DNA of 64,000 nucleotides from Thereva unica (GCA_949987705.1 OX465283.1:75277720-75341719), one strand, 5' to 3'. Counted from the stretch's first letter, positions 34,801-49,800 are shown. Translations and numbers: made by a program. The notes: generated from the letters alone by a model not told the origin.

Positions 34801-37800
34801 AAACATACATACCTGTCAAAACCCAAATCACAGAATGAACTGATGACCGAATCGTGTAGCAGTGTGCCAAATGTCTTCCAACTGTGGGGCCGAGTGGGAA
34901 AAAAAGTGTTTGACTTGTCCCAAATACCGACAACAGCCCGAACGAGTCCAAACGCGAACGTTGGACGGTTGACATTGGACACTCGTAGCTCGAGTATCGG
35001 CCACACGATGCGTCCTACCATCAAGCGTCCAACGTTGGAAGGTGTTCACCGCATCGTGTAGAGCCGGCTTTACTAACGTGAGATCGTTGCTTTAGGGAGA
35101 ATGATTTGAGTATCATTCGTGACGATTTAGTTTAGTTTAGATCGTAGGTCCTTTGCTTTAAAACACAAAGATCCTAAATCCGTTATTGTAGTCAAACTAC
35201 TTCTATAAAATGAGAAACTCCGCGAGATCCAAAGCAAAAAGTGGATGGCTCTCTGCTTGTAGTAGAACAGGATTCAAATTTTTCGTGGCCAGATTACTTG
35301 AATATGCGGATGACGTGAACATCGTGGGAAGGTCCTTTTTGGCAGCAAAAGAAGCTTATGTCGAATTAAAAGAGGCGGCAAAGGACATAGGCCTGAAAAT
35401 AAACGAAGAAAAAACGAAGGTGATGCAACAATCCAGAGCAGGAAGATTTAGAATGGGAAGAAATATAACCATCGACGAACATAACCTAGAAGTAGTCGAT
35501 AAAACAGTCTACCTTGGGTCTACTATCACAAAAAGAAACGAAGAAAAAGAAGAAATAACCAGACGAATACTATTGGCTAATAGAGTCTTTTATGCCCAAA
35601 AACAAATCCTGCACTCAAGGAAAACGAAACTCTCACTCTACAAAACAGTAATACGACCAGTACTGTGTTATGGTAGCGAGACTTGGACTATGACCCAGGA
35701 CATAGAGGAACGAGTCAACAGGTTTGAGAGGAAAATTCTCAGATGCATAACAGGCCCAACGAGAATGGAATATGGCGAAGGAGATATAACGAGTTGTATG
35801 AAATTTTTGACGACCCACAACTCTCAACTTTAATAAAAATTAATAGACTGAGACTAGCCGGCCACGTAATCAGGATGGAGGACAATCGTATCCCAAAACG
35901 GCTTATAGCCTCAGAAATTTCGGGAAGTAGGCCAGTAGGTAGACCCAGGAGGAGATGGATAGACTCTGTGACGGCTGACGCAGAGGCAATGCTCAACATC
36001 CGGAACTGGAGACATGCTGCAAGGGACCGTCAAACTTGGAGAAATGCCCTAGAGGAGGCCAAGGCTCGATTTGGGCTGTAGCGCCATTGGATGGATGGAT
36101 GGAGTTTATGGCCGTTTACTTTCTCGAGAGTTTTGTATCTTCGCGTGGCAGACCTATACTTTGAATTAAGGGAGTTAGCCCTCTCCTCGACCTCATATCA
36201 GCAAAAACACTGAAGAAATCAGGCTACGGGAGCAGTACAAGTTTAGTTCGGTGCATCTATGGCACTATAAAGTGGAGCTGTCAAGTTCAATTACAGGGCA
36301 ATTGGAAAGTCTACAAGCAAACTCTCACAAATATACTCAAAGAATTAAGAAGATCTTAAATAAAAGAAGATCCTAGAGGACTTATAGAACAAGATGCGAT
36401 AGACCATCTTCGCGAACTTAGGTACTAACAGAAGATCATGCAAACGATTTAGGCTCAATGAAGAAAAGTGATAGAACCTCTACTGAGAGCCAAGCATCCT
36501 CGGGATTCTGGAAAGCCAACCCACTTTCCTCTCTACCTATACTATCAAAAATTAAATGCTCCAAAGCAAGCGGACTTAAAGTCACTTGCAATATATTGAA
36601 ACGAAACGTGAATGGAGTTCGAGACTCAGCGGCACCGACAGCAGTGTATCCGTTGCGGGGACGTAATCGTAGCAAACGGATCAAAGAAGAAGAAGATATG
36701 AAAATAGGAGCATCACGGAGAGCAGACACACACCAAACGATATTAATAACTCTAATATACACAGAAGTGGCTAGAATCTTTCCAGCTCCGCCGCAGCATC
36801 GCTTCGAAATACTTTCTACTTCTATTCTTCTTTGTAGAAGAGTAACGTTCATACCAAAGGCTGACAGTAAGCCGAGGAAAACCAACTTCAGTTCCTACTT
36901 CCTTAAATCGATAAAGAAAATAATTCACTTCCACGTACAAAGTGCAATCTCGATTAGATTTTTTTTACATGAAAGAGTTTAAGCTCCCAGCGGGAAAAAT
37001 TGGGAGCAGTCCCAAAGGGAGGGAAGTTGGAGGGCTCTCAATGGACTTCCAAGGGAGCATTATTGGAGTTATTTAAGAAATTGAATAGGCCAAGCTCAAA
37101 ACTTAAAATTGTATTGATGCGATGACTCACTATTATATTGAAACCGTAAAATTACTGAAAAATTCTTATGGTACTTTAATGTTGACCTCTACTGTAGATA
37201 TTTAAAAAAGCTCTATAATGCTCCTTTTTGTCTCCAACTACATCGTTGCAGGAGTGCTCCTATGGGAGCTCGAATGAAGTGATAGCCTAGGCGGACATCT
37301 AATGTTAAAAAATATATGGAGAGGGAGCTGAAAGGGAGCACTCCATGCTTCCATGGGAGTGCTCCTCCATTGTCCTTAGAGCACTCCATTTCCCACTGGG
37401 CTAAGTCTCACTTATACCACTACCAGTCCTTCATGTCGTTTCCCAGCGGGAAAAATTGGGAGCAGTCCCAAAGGGAGGGAAGTTGGAGGGCTCTCAATGG
37501 ACTCCCAAGGGAGCATTATTGGAGTTATTTAAGAAATTGAATAGGCCAAGCTAAAAACTTAAAATTGTATTGATGCTATGACTCACTTTTATACTGAAAA
37601 CGTAAAATTACTGAAAAATTCTTATGGTACTTTAATGTTGACCTCTACTGTAGATATTTAAAAAAGCTCTATAATGCTCCTTTTTGTCTCCAACTACATC
37701 GTTGCAGGAGTGCTCCTATGGGAGCTCAAATGGAGTGCTAGCCTAGGCGGACATCTAATGTTAAAAAATATATGAAGAGGGAGCGGAAAGGGAGCACTCC

Positions 37801-40800
37801 ATGCTTCCATGGGAGTGCTCCTCCATTGTCCTTAGAGCACTCCATTTCCCACTGGGTTACGTTATGGCCAATAAGCAATTTCTCTATCGGACAGGCAAAT
37901 TTATCTATCTTCAATATCATGATAGACTAGTGCCAAAGCGCTTTTGAAAGGCCAAAAACAAGACAAATTCTTAGCAATATATGGATGGCGGAAAAATTTA
38001 GGATAAATGGTACATACATACATATGTACACTGCAAACCCAAGTGTGTGAATTTAAAACGTATTTCGCGTGTCACTTTTTACGTGTTTAAAACGTGTTAA
38101 TTTTAAACACGCGTGGTTTCTAAACTTTTTGATACTGCGACCCGCCCCTGCCCCACAAAAACAAACCCTTGGGCCCACCCAATAAAATATGTTAATTTGC
38201 CTTGTCTTGTTAAAAATAGGTTCGTCAGACCTTTTCCACGGGTTTTCGGGCACACAAAGTTCACCAACATCCAAAGATAGCGTATGCCGCCGAGGGCTTC
38301 TCGAACTTTGAAGAAAAATGGTCTGATGGTGGTTTTGAGCACACTCCAGCCCAGACAGTGACTTCCTTGTCGTGCAGTGGTTTTTCGGTGATGTCACATT
38401 TCTCTGTTTCGCAAATTCGACAGTTTGGTTTTCAAAATTTCGGCTCGGTATCGATCATTCTTGCGACCGCGACCGACGCGGCTTGTGCGTCAAATCATTC
38501 GAAATTCTTTGAAATTCTCAGATTCAAAACAAAACAAAACAGATTCATTTTGGTAATTTCCCTTAATAATGGTAGCTTCGATCACATTGTTCCTAAGCTT
38601 TTTCACAGACAGTCCGATGCCATCGCAAAATCTTGGTTGATTGATGTTTCGCAGCATAATAAATACCGATCCGACTTTTAGTTGAAAATAGTGCCACCCG
38701 TATCGAGGAGTTGTACAGGAAAAGGTAATGCGCCATTTCGTGGAGCCGACATATTGGATTTAAAATGACGCCACAAAGTTTTGTAAAGAAAAAGGTAATC
38801 TGCCATTTTGTGGTGGCCGCCATATTGGATGTACCATAAAATTCAATATACTTTTTTATTGCCTTCAGAACCAAAGTTGTGTGCTAAATTTGAGAATCCC
38901 CAGATATTGGGAAGTAGTCGAAAACTCGATCGCAAGAATCCTCACAGCGATGAGGATGAGGAAAACGTCAGACCAGAGAAGTGCACCCATAGCAGCGAGC
39001 AATAATAACAAGAGTGATTAGGTGGAGCTCAAGGACAAGTAAAAGAGTTAAACATATGAAAGAAGAGATTGGAACTACCATTATTCAAAAAGTCCAAAAA
39101 AATATTAACAAATGCGCGATAGATATACATTTCATACAAAAAACACAAGAGTATGAATGAAACAGAACATGCTGCTTGCTTCCCCTATTGGAATGTTTAC
39201 ATTCAAATGGAAGTCGAATTGGAACAGAGCACATGTAGCCGACTCTAATATGTGTATATATATGCGTGGGCAAATTCTTGTTGGTACACATCGCGACTCT
39301 AAAACTTGGCTTTGTATTGTACATTAAAAACGCGGGAGTTTTGCAATTCTTCCAGTGTTGAGCTAAATATTGTCTAAATTGGAAAATTGGCACTTCCCCT
39401 TCATTTTTTATCTTTCTTTCACACACGTTCCGTGTAGTGTGAAAGCAATTCTGCCTCCTTTTATCATAGATATTACATCTTTGATATTTTGACCTTTTCA
39501 CTCCTACTGAAATTTTTATCAGCTGATCTCAAGGGCATTGAAACATTTTTGAAAATTTGTTCTAGCTCATCACTCTTATTATTATTGCTCGCTGCCCATA
39601 GCAACGTAGTCTGCGCAGCCACTTGAATATGCGGATGCGTGGGAACGTCCTTCTTGGCAGCAAAAGTAATCTATGTCGAATTAAGAAAGGCGGCAAAGGA
39701 CATCAACGAAGAGAAAACAAAGGTGTTGAAACAACGCAGAGCTGGAAGATTTAGAATGGGAAGAAATATACCTATAGACGAACATAGCCTAGAGATAGTC
39801 GATAAAACAGTTTACCTTGGGTCAACAAATACATAATGCATAATAGGCCCATCCAAAGAGGTTGGAATACGGTGAAGGAGATTCAACGAGTTGTATGAAA
39901 TATTTGACTGCGGAGAACCCTCAACTTTAATAAAAAATTAACAGACTAAGACTAGCTGGCCAAGTAATCAGGATGGAGGCCAATCGTATCCCAAAATGGC
40001 CCAAATAGACTCAGGAGGAGATATATAGACTCTGTGAAGCAAAGCTCAACATCCGTCACTAGAGACGTACTGCATGTAGTGATGAGCAAAAATGGTCTTG
40101 GGCTTGCAGTCTTATCTTGGTCTTGCACATTTAACAAGACTAAGAACAAGACCAAGACTTAGCTATGCTTGCAAGACCAAGACTATATCAGTCTTGTCTT
40201 GTGCTTGCGTTTGCTTATCACTACTTGTAAGGGACCGTCAAACTTGGAGAAATTCCCCAGGGGAGGCCAAGGCTCGAAATGGGCTGTAGCACCATTGGAT
40301 GGATGGATGGTTATTCATATCAATCTAGCTCAAGGAAGATCACAGGCGGGTCAGTTGTCGAACATAATTTAAATAAATAAATCATTTAATCGAGATTGCT
40401 TGAGGATCCAAAACCACTATCTTCTTCCGTACCACGTAAAGGCTACTCTTGAGTATTAAGGCTACCGAAAATCCAATTTTATTTAGAAACAAGCTGCAAT
40501 TTGTATTGTAATAATTATGTTAACTGAATAATATAATTTCTATCGCTACTAATGACCTCATCTCAGCCTAGTAATTAATTGTCAATTCCATTTTTGTAGA
40601 ATGATTAATTTGTGGAAACGAGAACCTCAAGCTGCTCTTCTGAAATTTGCTTCAACTTTAAAGTTTTGCCCTGGAAATGTTGCAGGAAATAAAAACAGAT
40701 TATAATGGAATAGTGGTAAGGCCTGAGAGAACAATCAATCTGGGAGCATTTCCCTTTGCGATTAACCGGCGAGTTATTGCTTTGTCTTTGCGCAGTTTGG

Positions 40801-43800
40801 TTGGTGTTGCATTCACTACAGCCAGTCTTACGATGAATTATCACAATTAAATAAATAATAATCAACTTACCCATACTAACGCCACTGGAAGATGGAGGAT
40901 CATCTCTTGCACCCCAACATGATGGTAATGCTAAGAAGCTTAAAGGCCTCATTGTGAGGAGAGATGCTAACGCTCCAATCGCTCCACGTTCACACCTTAA
41001 ATGCGGTAAAGACAATCTGGTTACGTTAGGGCACTTATCTAAAGTTGTACAGAGCTGCACCAGCTGCGAAGTGCTCAAGCCCAAATCTAATACAATCGAG
41101 CTCAATTTCGTCTGCCGCGGAATGCTTCTGCAAAGGGCAGTAACAACTGACTGCAACTTTAATATTGGTGGATCTTCCTCAAGTAATGTTAGCACCAGCT
41201 CGAAGTTTTCTAATCGTGGTTTAATTAAAGCTTTTGATACGCAACTCGCCAAGTAATTAATTTCAGACTCTTTAACATCTGTCTCAATAAGAGACGTAAT
41301 CCTTAATGTAGAAACACTCTCGTTCTGTGATAAGGATTCTAAAAACACTTCCATCGCGTTTCTAGAATCCAAAAGGATATGCTTCTCTAACTGATAAATT
41401 AGTTCCAAGTTCTTGAGGGTACAGGAAGGGCTTTTTAATGCCATTCCCCAGCCCATTAGTTCGGTAGGAACGGATCTTATCTGCACCCATATTGGCTTTG
41501 TTTCCAGGGGTGATATGGGCGGATGCTTAGAAATGCCCAACATATCGCACAATGCTGATAAATTATCCTCAGAGCTGCCACCGGCAAGTGCTAATGAGAA
41601 TATGGTCTGTGGAGTAAGCCAGAGGGGGGTCAGTTTGGAAAGTAATACATGAGCACGCGACCCGAGCAGCCCCATTGCAAAGGTGATAACCTTCAACAAT
41701 TCCGGCTCCAACTCATCACCCATTGACAATCCTGTAATTTCCGCAGCCAGGAGTCCCGGTCGATTCGCCAAGGAAGCAATGTAGTTTGCTGCTAAAAATT
41801 CTGGCATTCCGGGGCAGATGTGGTTGTATACAGCTTCTCCTTTCTTCCGGGCAGTTTTGCCCAGAAGCAGACCTTTGTCCAGGCAGCCCATTATATTGGA
41901 ATCTGGCGAGGAGCAATACATCCTAACTTCCGACACTGTTATGGATGGACGTTTCATTTTCAAGCAAAACAATGCTAGTCTGCCTAGCTCGGCTACGTTG
42001 TTCGGGGAAGTTTCTGGTGCAACACAATTCAAAACAGATTCAATGACGTCGAGCTCATCAGTAGGCAAGTCACCGGCAGTGGCCTCATATATTGCAGAAA
42101 CTGTCAGGCACCCCAATGGTGTTCTAACAACACGGCGTAAATGCGGACATTCCTGGACGGTATCTAGTAAACGTGACGGCGCTCCCCACTGTCCTCCCCC
42201 AAGCAACGACGCTGATCTGCCCCACGTAAGCCCTTCGTACGTAACATGCCTCTGAATTAAGGGAAGCAGCTCGGTATTGTTGCTGGTGGATGTTGTAATT
42301 ATGACACGGGCTTCCGGAAACAGTTTACCATCCAGAAGGTCGTGAACATCTGGCGGGTAGTGTTTTCCCTTACGCTTCGGTGAACCCCTTTGATTATCGT
42401 ATCCATCGAGCAGTATTAATAATTTTGGTCCTAATGACTCCAAGGAGTTCCATGCTGTCGTGAATCCACCAAATCCACTGGAAAACGGGTTCAGAGGCCC
42501 CTTCGGTAGCAGTTCCTGTAACGAAAAAAAATATTAGATGTGTGTACGTGAAAGGAGCTTATATAATCATTTATTAAAATTTGTTGGATACCCTTCATAG
42601 CGCTGAAGGTTTTTATTGTTTCAAAAAGGGCGAAAGCTTTCATTATGAGAAATTGGTTTGTACAAAGTTTCTTCATTAGCAGCCAGCTTGCCGTGAATAG
42701 TTGCCCCATTCAAACAGAATATGCGAACCGGCATTTTCGGTGGTCGTAATTAATTCTTGGAAAAAAGCCGTTACCTAAAAGATCCTAAAAGCAAATACCT
42801 GTAATACCCCAGTACATGGAATAATGTAACAAAGGCTCTTAACTTTTAACCATATTTTTCGTCATTTCTCGTACCGAAACCCATTCTCTGTGTGGACTCG
42901 CAAAAACTGACTAAAAAATCGGGTTTTGTTTAACTGATTTTAAAATTTCCGGAAATTCGAATGTACCGACTTTGTGGAAATCCCTTTGATAGATTATGGA
43001 CAAATGAATAATTTCGTTTACGTTGCCATTGCCATGGAAATGTGGAACCCATTCAGCTCGCTACAATATGGATTTTTAGTTTCAATTTACAAAGTTTTGA
43101 ACCACTATTATGGCATCGTCTGTGCACGATATATACATCACAATAATATGGTTCATGATTTGATGCTGGTGAAATCGGATGGTCTTCAAAACAGGAGGTA
43201 AAAGGTTGAGTGGAATTGTTTGTGTTTGCACTCGGAGTTCAGACAAACACGCAAAAGTTGGGTTTCTAGCCACGAATGAAAACTTGTATTTCAAAGCAAG
43301 ACCGCGTCAACTTTTCAATTACTTTGTTTTATTTTTTTTAATTAAATGAATTGTTTGGTTTTTAGTAGTTAATTTAAAATATGTATAAATTAAATAAAAT
43401 TCACACCTTTCTATTTTCCAAAAGCAAAAGGGATCCATGAAGACTTTGTTCAGAAATCCTGCTCAGGCAACAAAGTGTCTTGTGCTGCATAGTAAGAATC
43501 TCTGTGAAATGCGTTTGCAGTGCAAACTGCGACGAGGCAAGAGTGGTATGTTCTGGCTTGTATTGCTCCTGATTGACACTAATTGAACAGCTTGTTAGGT
43601 TGTTCAACAAACACTGAAGTTAAGTGTCAGCATTTCCATCACCTTACATACATATGCACATATATATGAACGATCTGAACTGCATTAATTTTCAATATCG
43701 AAATCACGTCCATGATATTCCAAGAATGCATCGAATATTTAGTAAATTTCATTCACATGAGAATGGGAAGGTTACAATTCCTGAAATAGATGCTGGTTAT

Positions 43801-46800
43801 GTACCTTCATTTTTAATAGCAGTTAGGTAAAATCTCAGAGATATTTATACCAGATCATAGGCATAATGTAAGACTATGTATATCTTCACATTAGAAGAAT
43901 TAAAAAAAAAACTCATTACCACTAGCAGGTGCGGCAGAGCGGGGGGGGGGGATGGAAGGAATAGTGCACACGCAATTTCGCTTTGGGTGGGGAAATCCAC
44001 ACCCTAAATATTTCAAGTGCACCTGATAATCCAAAACGTTGGAGGGCTATCTCGGTCGCTCGCGCAAGCAAAGCTTTTCATACGAAAACTAAATATATTA
44101 TACTAGAGCTATTAAGACGTTATAACTATATAGCCTCCGCCTTCGTCTGGTCCCAAGCCCAGAGTGTGAAAGGAGGAGGGTTGTCGACCTGCCGAGTCGA
44201 TCGTAAAAACTAGGCAAGAAACCGCATGGATACACGAACTAACCATTCACGAAATAATGCTACTGCATCTGGGGCAGCCGATGCGCCAGCGCTGGGGACC
44301 AGGGATGCTGGTGAGAAGTGGGTTACTGGCCGAAATAATGCTACTGCATCCGGGGCAGCCGATGCGCCAGCACTGGGGACCAGGGACGCTGGTGAGAAGT
44401 GGGTTACTGGCCGAACACCCAAATTAGTCACACCGAAAAGGGAATTAAAATTCGCTGCGTGGAATGTACGAACAGGACATCACGTTGGTCAAAAGGAAAT
44501 CATAGCAATGGAATTGTTGAAATGCAAAATATCAATTGCTGCGCTATCGGAACTACGGCTTACCGGATCCGGGATATTGACAATCGTCCCGCCAACAATC
44601 GACGAAACGATGATGCTTTACTATTCCGGTGGTGAGAAAAGAGAGGCCGGCGTCGGCTTTATGGTCGACCGACGGGCTGCCAGCAGCGTTATCGCATTCC
44701 AACCGATATCCGAGCGTTTGGCGGTTATAACCATCAGTGGAACGATCAAGACCCATATCATATCCGTTTATGCGCCAACCGAGACCAGCACGGACACGAA
44801 CAAGGACGAATTTTACGATCAGCTTCAACAGACGCTGGATATGATACCTCAAACCGAATTAATAATTCTCGCGGGGGATTTCAATGCACATTCAGGAGTA
44901 GATCGAACCGGCTGGGAAGAAACCATGGGCAAATTCGGACACGGAGTAATTAATGACAACGGCTTACGCCTGCTTTCATTCGCATCGTCAAACAACTTGA
45001 TCGTTGGCAACAGCATTTTCCGCCATCCACTCAAACACCAACTCACCTGGCGAAATCCATCCGGCAAAGACTCGGCGATGTTAGACTACGTTTTGATCAA
45101 CACAAGATTCCGATCGACGCTTAAAGACGTACGTGCAATGCGTGGACCCGATTGCGGATCGGACCATTATCTTGTTCGAGCGAAATTGCAGATGCGATTG
45201 CAAAGAGCGAAGAAAACGGAGCCACCACCAGCCAAGAAAAATTGGGCGTGCCTACGGGACCCGGCCATCGGGCGAGAGTTTCAAATGGCATTATCCAACA
45301 AATTCGCGGCGCTCGCAATACCGGACGATATCGATGTAGAAGAAAGGCAATTGTCGGAGTCTATTGTGGAGTGTGCAATGGAGTTGTGTCCAACTATCCG
45401 TAAACGGACGCAGCCATGGATCTCGGACAGCTGTCTGGACCTCGTCGATCAGCGGAAGCGCATGAAACACGTCGACTTTGAGGAATACCGAAGATTGAAC
45501 AAAGAAGTTCGGCAGAAAATGAAATTGGAACGAGAAGCGTACTGGAATAACGTTGCGGCCGACATGGAAAAAGCGGCGTCGAGGCACGAGTACCGGACGC
45601 TGTACCAGACAATCCGCCGGTTAGGCGGCAAAACAACATCAACAAACGACAACATCAAAAAATCGGATGGAACTTTTGTGACTTCTGCCCATGAACGCCT
45701 GGAGCGGTGGAGAGCATTCTTCCACCAGCTGTATAACCACGATCCGCCGCAAGGTCCAGCACCCGAACCACCGATTATCGAACAGCCGATGAATCAGTCT
45801 CTCGATACCGAACCAACAATTATCGAGGTGAAGACAGCAATAAAATCGCTGAAAAATGGAAAAGCGCCGGGAATAGACCAAGTAACCGCCGAGATGATCA
45901 AAGCTGGAGGTGATGTCTTATCACAACGACTTCATGTCCTCATAACACACATATGGCATTCGGATCGTGTCCCTTCGGTATGGAAGAAAGCGATCGTTGT
46001 CCCAATTTTGAAGAAAGGCGACAGTCGGGAATGCAAGAATTATCGCGGTATTAGCCTTCTTTCGATCGTCGGTAAAGTATTTACGAAAATAATACAATCG
46101 AGGCTACAGAAACATCGAGAGCAAACGAGCCGGGAGGAACAAGCGGGATTTAGACCACATCGAGGATGCATTGATCAAATATTCGCCCTCCGTCAGTTAA
46201 TGGAAGAAAGAATTCGTTGCGGCAAACGAATTGTCGTCGTTTTCATCGATTTCAAATCCGCTTTCGATTGCATCGATTGGAACAGCTTGTGGAGAGTCTT
46301 GGTAACCGAACACGTGCCATTGAGAATCATCCAACTTCTCCAAGCGTCGTACGATGGCTCAACCAGCAGCGTTCATATTCGAAACGACTTATCCGAGGAG
46401 TTCCCGATTCAGACGGGTGTCCGACAGGGAGACGTCGCTTCGCCACTTCTCTTCAACGTTGTGATCGACGCGATTATGCGTGAAGCATTCGATGGACGAC
46501 TCGGAGTTCAATACGACGACAACAACTTCGTAACAGACTTAATGTTCGCCGACGATAGCGCTGTTTTCGCCGACACGGATGCCGAAGCAACGGACATCTT
46601 ATACGATATTTCCCGCATCGCCCAATCATACGGGTTAAAAATCAATGCGGAGAAGACCAAAGTGCTCACAACGGATGGATCAAGAGCCAGTGTTCACCTC
46701 GATGGAACCCAAATCGAACAGGTTCCAAGGTTCAAATATTTGGGATCATTGGTTGAGGAAACGAAAGTAGCATCGACGGCCGACGTTCACAGCCGTATCG

Positions 46801-49800
46801 GCCAGGCAACAGCAACATTCGCCTCGCTCAAGTGGTGCATATGGAAACGAGCAAATATCTCCATCAAAACTAAACTACGTCTTTACCGAACGTTGATTCT
46901 TCCGATTCTTCTTTATGGATCTGAAACGTGGACACTGCTCAAACCGGACGTTAAGAAGCTCGAGGTCTTCCAAATGCGATGTTTGAGGCAGATCCTCCGT
47001 GTCTCACTCCGTGATCGCCTTCGAAACGAGGTTGTCAGACAAAGATGCGATCAGCAAACACTGATCGAAGAAGAAATGCAAAAACGTCGACTACGGTGGT
47101 TTGGACATGTTTGCCGAATGGATGATAACCGCTTGCCACGTAAACTTCTCTGGCGAGACCGTCCTGCAGACTGGAGAATACAGCGATCGGCACCGAAGAA
47201 AACCTGGTTGAAGAATATCGAGGGTGACTTAAAGAATCAACGATTATCAGTTACCGAGGCTCGAGACACCGCCAAAAACCGAGAAGAATGGAAGCGAATC
47301 GTGAATAGAGTTCGGGACCCAGCGGCACCGACAGCAGCGTATCCGTTGCGGGGACGTCCCGCTCGGACCGCCAGCTAACGGATCAAAGAAGAAGAAGAGA
47401 AGAAAGAAGAAGAACTATATAGCCTAAGTTGTTAAACCCCACCAGACTAGTATTTAAAAGGGGGATTGGCTCAGGGGCATGCCGAAAGATGGGTTTTCCT
47501 GTAGGTTCCCAATGTAGCAATGTATCCTTCAAAATTGATATAACTTTTAGTTATGTTTTAATAGGAAAAGGACCACAAGAAGTGTTTTAAAGGAGTTCAG
47601 TTTATTAGATATTGATATACATGATGAATGGTTCCAGAACAATGCTCGTGTAAAAGTCACAGTTCTATGTTTTTACGTTTTTCAGCAAATTTGTTGATTA
47701 CTTCTTTAGCCGTTACATCGACTTCCCTGTGGATACTCAAAAAAATAGCCGCTGTTCTTCAATACTTTGCCAATCCTTTAAACGTCTTAAATTTGATAAA
47801 CTTCTTTCTGTGCTAGCCTAAGGTAGCTCCAATCTTCAGACAGTTAGCGACTTTCGGAGAAAAGGTGTGATTAAAGATTAAAGCATCGATGGACACGGGT
47901 GCGTTGGACGATGGTCTGAAATAAATTGACGAAAAGACTACCAGATCCTGGATCGCAATCCTCATTTGTGCGAGAGTCAGTGGTCCAGAACTTGCAACTG
48001 AAACAGGAGTCCATACACAGCGAGGTATTAGTACTCCGGACCATGTCAGCCGGTAAGATAATCAATAGGGTTATACTGCAGATGAAAACTCAGGGTCAAC
48101 CTGTTGAAGCACAGGCGCTTGTGATCACCAAAATCGCAAACCAATAACCAAATAGCGAATACTTTATCAGGGATTGGACCCACCTGGAAAGACTCCAATT
48201 AGCTGATCCGCTCGTTCCACCTCCTCTTGGGAGCCGACATAATTTCCAGTATTATCACGCACGGGTTAAGAAATGGCAACGATGGAACTTCTGTAGGACA
48301 GAATAGAGTGCTTGAATATATCATTTCTTGTCAAACTGCTCCAGCGGCACAAGGAGATTCAAGACTAGACGAATAGTTATAAAGCCGCAAATTTTTAACT
48401 ATTGTAAGGAATATCAGCAGTAGGCGCTTCCTGTTGAAACGCGCCTACGTGAAAACTTCGTCGAACTTTAGGACTATCCGCGGAATACCTGGAAAAGCGC
48501 AGAATAATGATTTTTCATTACTCACGAGGGCTCTAGGTAGCTTTGAAATGATTTCAAATATTTTGTGAATCTTGAAATGAAATTAATCAAAAAGATTTGA
48601 ACGGATCAGAAAGTGCACTTTTCAATCCTAGGATCGGGAAAGTTAGCGTGAAATCAAAGATCTGTATTGTCCGAATTCCTCCCTGAATTTAATCACAATT
48701 TATGAGCCACTTGCGATCCGCCTTCGAGGAACAAGCGCTATATTTCTGCTGACAATTAAAATAAATCAAACTTTAACAACTATCAGATGATATGTATTTC
48801 TAGTGTAATTGCTTCGTGCACCAAAATTGCAAAATGATATTAAATTTTTTTCATACAAAAGGCGTTTCGGGGGGAGGTTGTTTGGCCCCCCCCCTTCTAC
48901 GCCAGTGGCCTTATCACTTTTTCATAATGGCCCTAGTAGGCAAACCTTATTTCAAATGAAATGATGCAATATCTACAGTAAAAAGCCAGAAGTGCTTAAG
49001 TGCAAATTTGACGATTTTAACTTTATTGCATTTTTGTACTCACCATTTTATTATTAATCATTGTTATAGTTCTTGTCTTAAACTGCGCTGTGATTGCTGA
49101 GTTATCGGACCGGGAAAAGTGGTTTTGTGCTCAATTTTGTAGGTATCTAAAAAAATGTTTGAGGGGGATTTTCTCGAAACACATATTTTGAAATAAGCAC
49201 TTCTGGCTGCGTACTGTAGATATGTGCCTTACGTATTCGGAAAGCTTCACCGGTCGAACATTAACATAACCTCAGTTCGCATACATATTCAACTGAGGAT
49301 AAACAAACCTCAATTCGCCCAGCTGGCTCCGAGCCGAAGTTGAACGTAAAAAGAGAGTAATCAGGAGTAGTGGAATGCCATTCCAATGGGATTTTTCATT
49401 AGGGGCATTAAGCTTTAGTTTAATTCAAACAAAACTTAAGTTTTTGTTCTAGCATTGTTTCATATTTCAAGCAATCATCAAATCATTCAATATACCGATT
49501 CTGGTTCGACTGCAGAGGTTAAGCAGCATTGGACGTAATTAGTACTCAGTTGGGAGACTATATTGGTAAAACGTGTTGGTTGGGAGACCATATTGGTTTA
49601 AAATATAAAGTTTTCGCCGGCACAGTTATTACTCACGCCAAAAATCTCCAATTTTTCGGCCTTCCTTTTCTATTCGGAATCGAGGAGTAATGAGGGGGCC
49701 AAATGGGACATTCCTTATGACGAAGTGCTAATGAGGCCAAACGTTAAATACTTTGTGTGCGCCTTATAGAGCAATCCACACCGGGTCCTGTTCAGTCAGC

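Noticed and set aside
40605..40870. Read-through of the large NACHT/LRR frame to a stop at 40605
   Set aside because: A consensus donor GTAAGT follows ATGG at 40871, and splicing to 34243 gives a continuous LRR protein in the right phase. The read-through has no LRR character.
41818..42255. 145-codon plus-strand open frame
   Set aside because: Antisense shadow of exon D.
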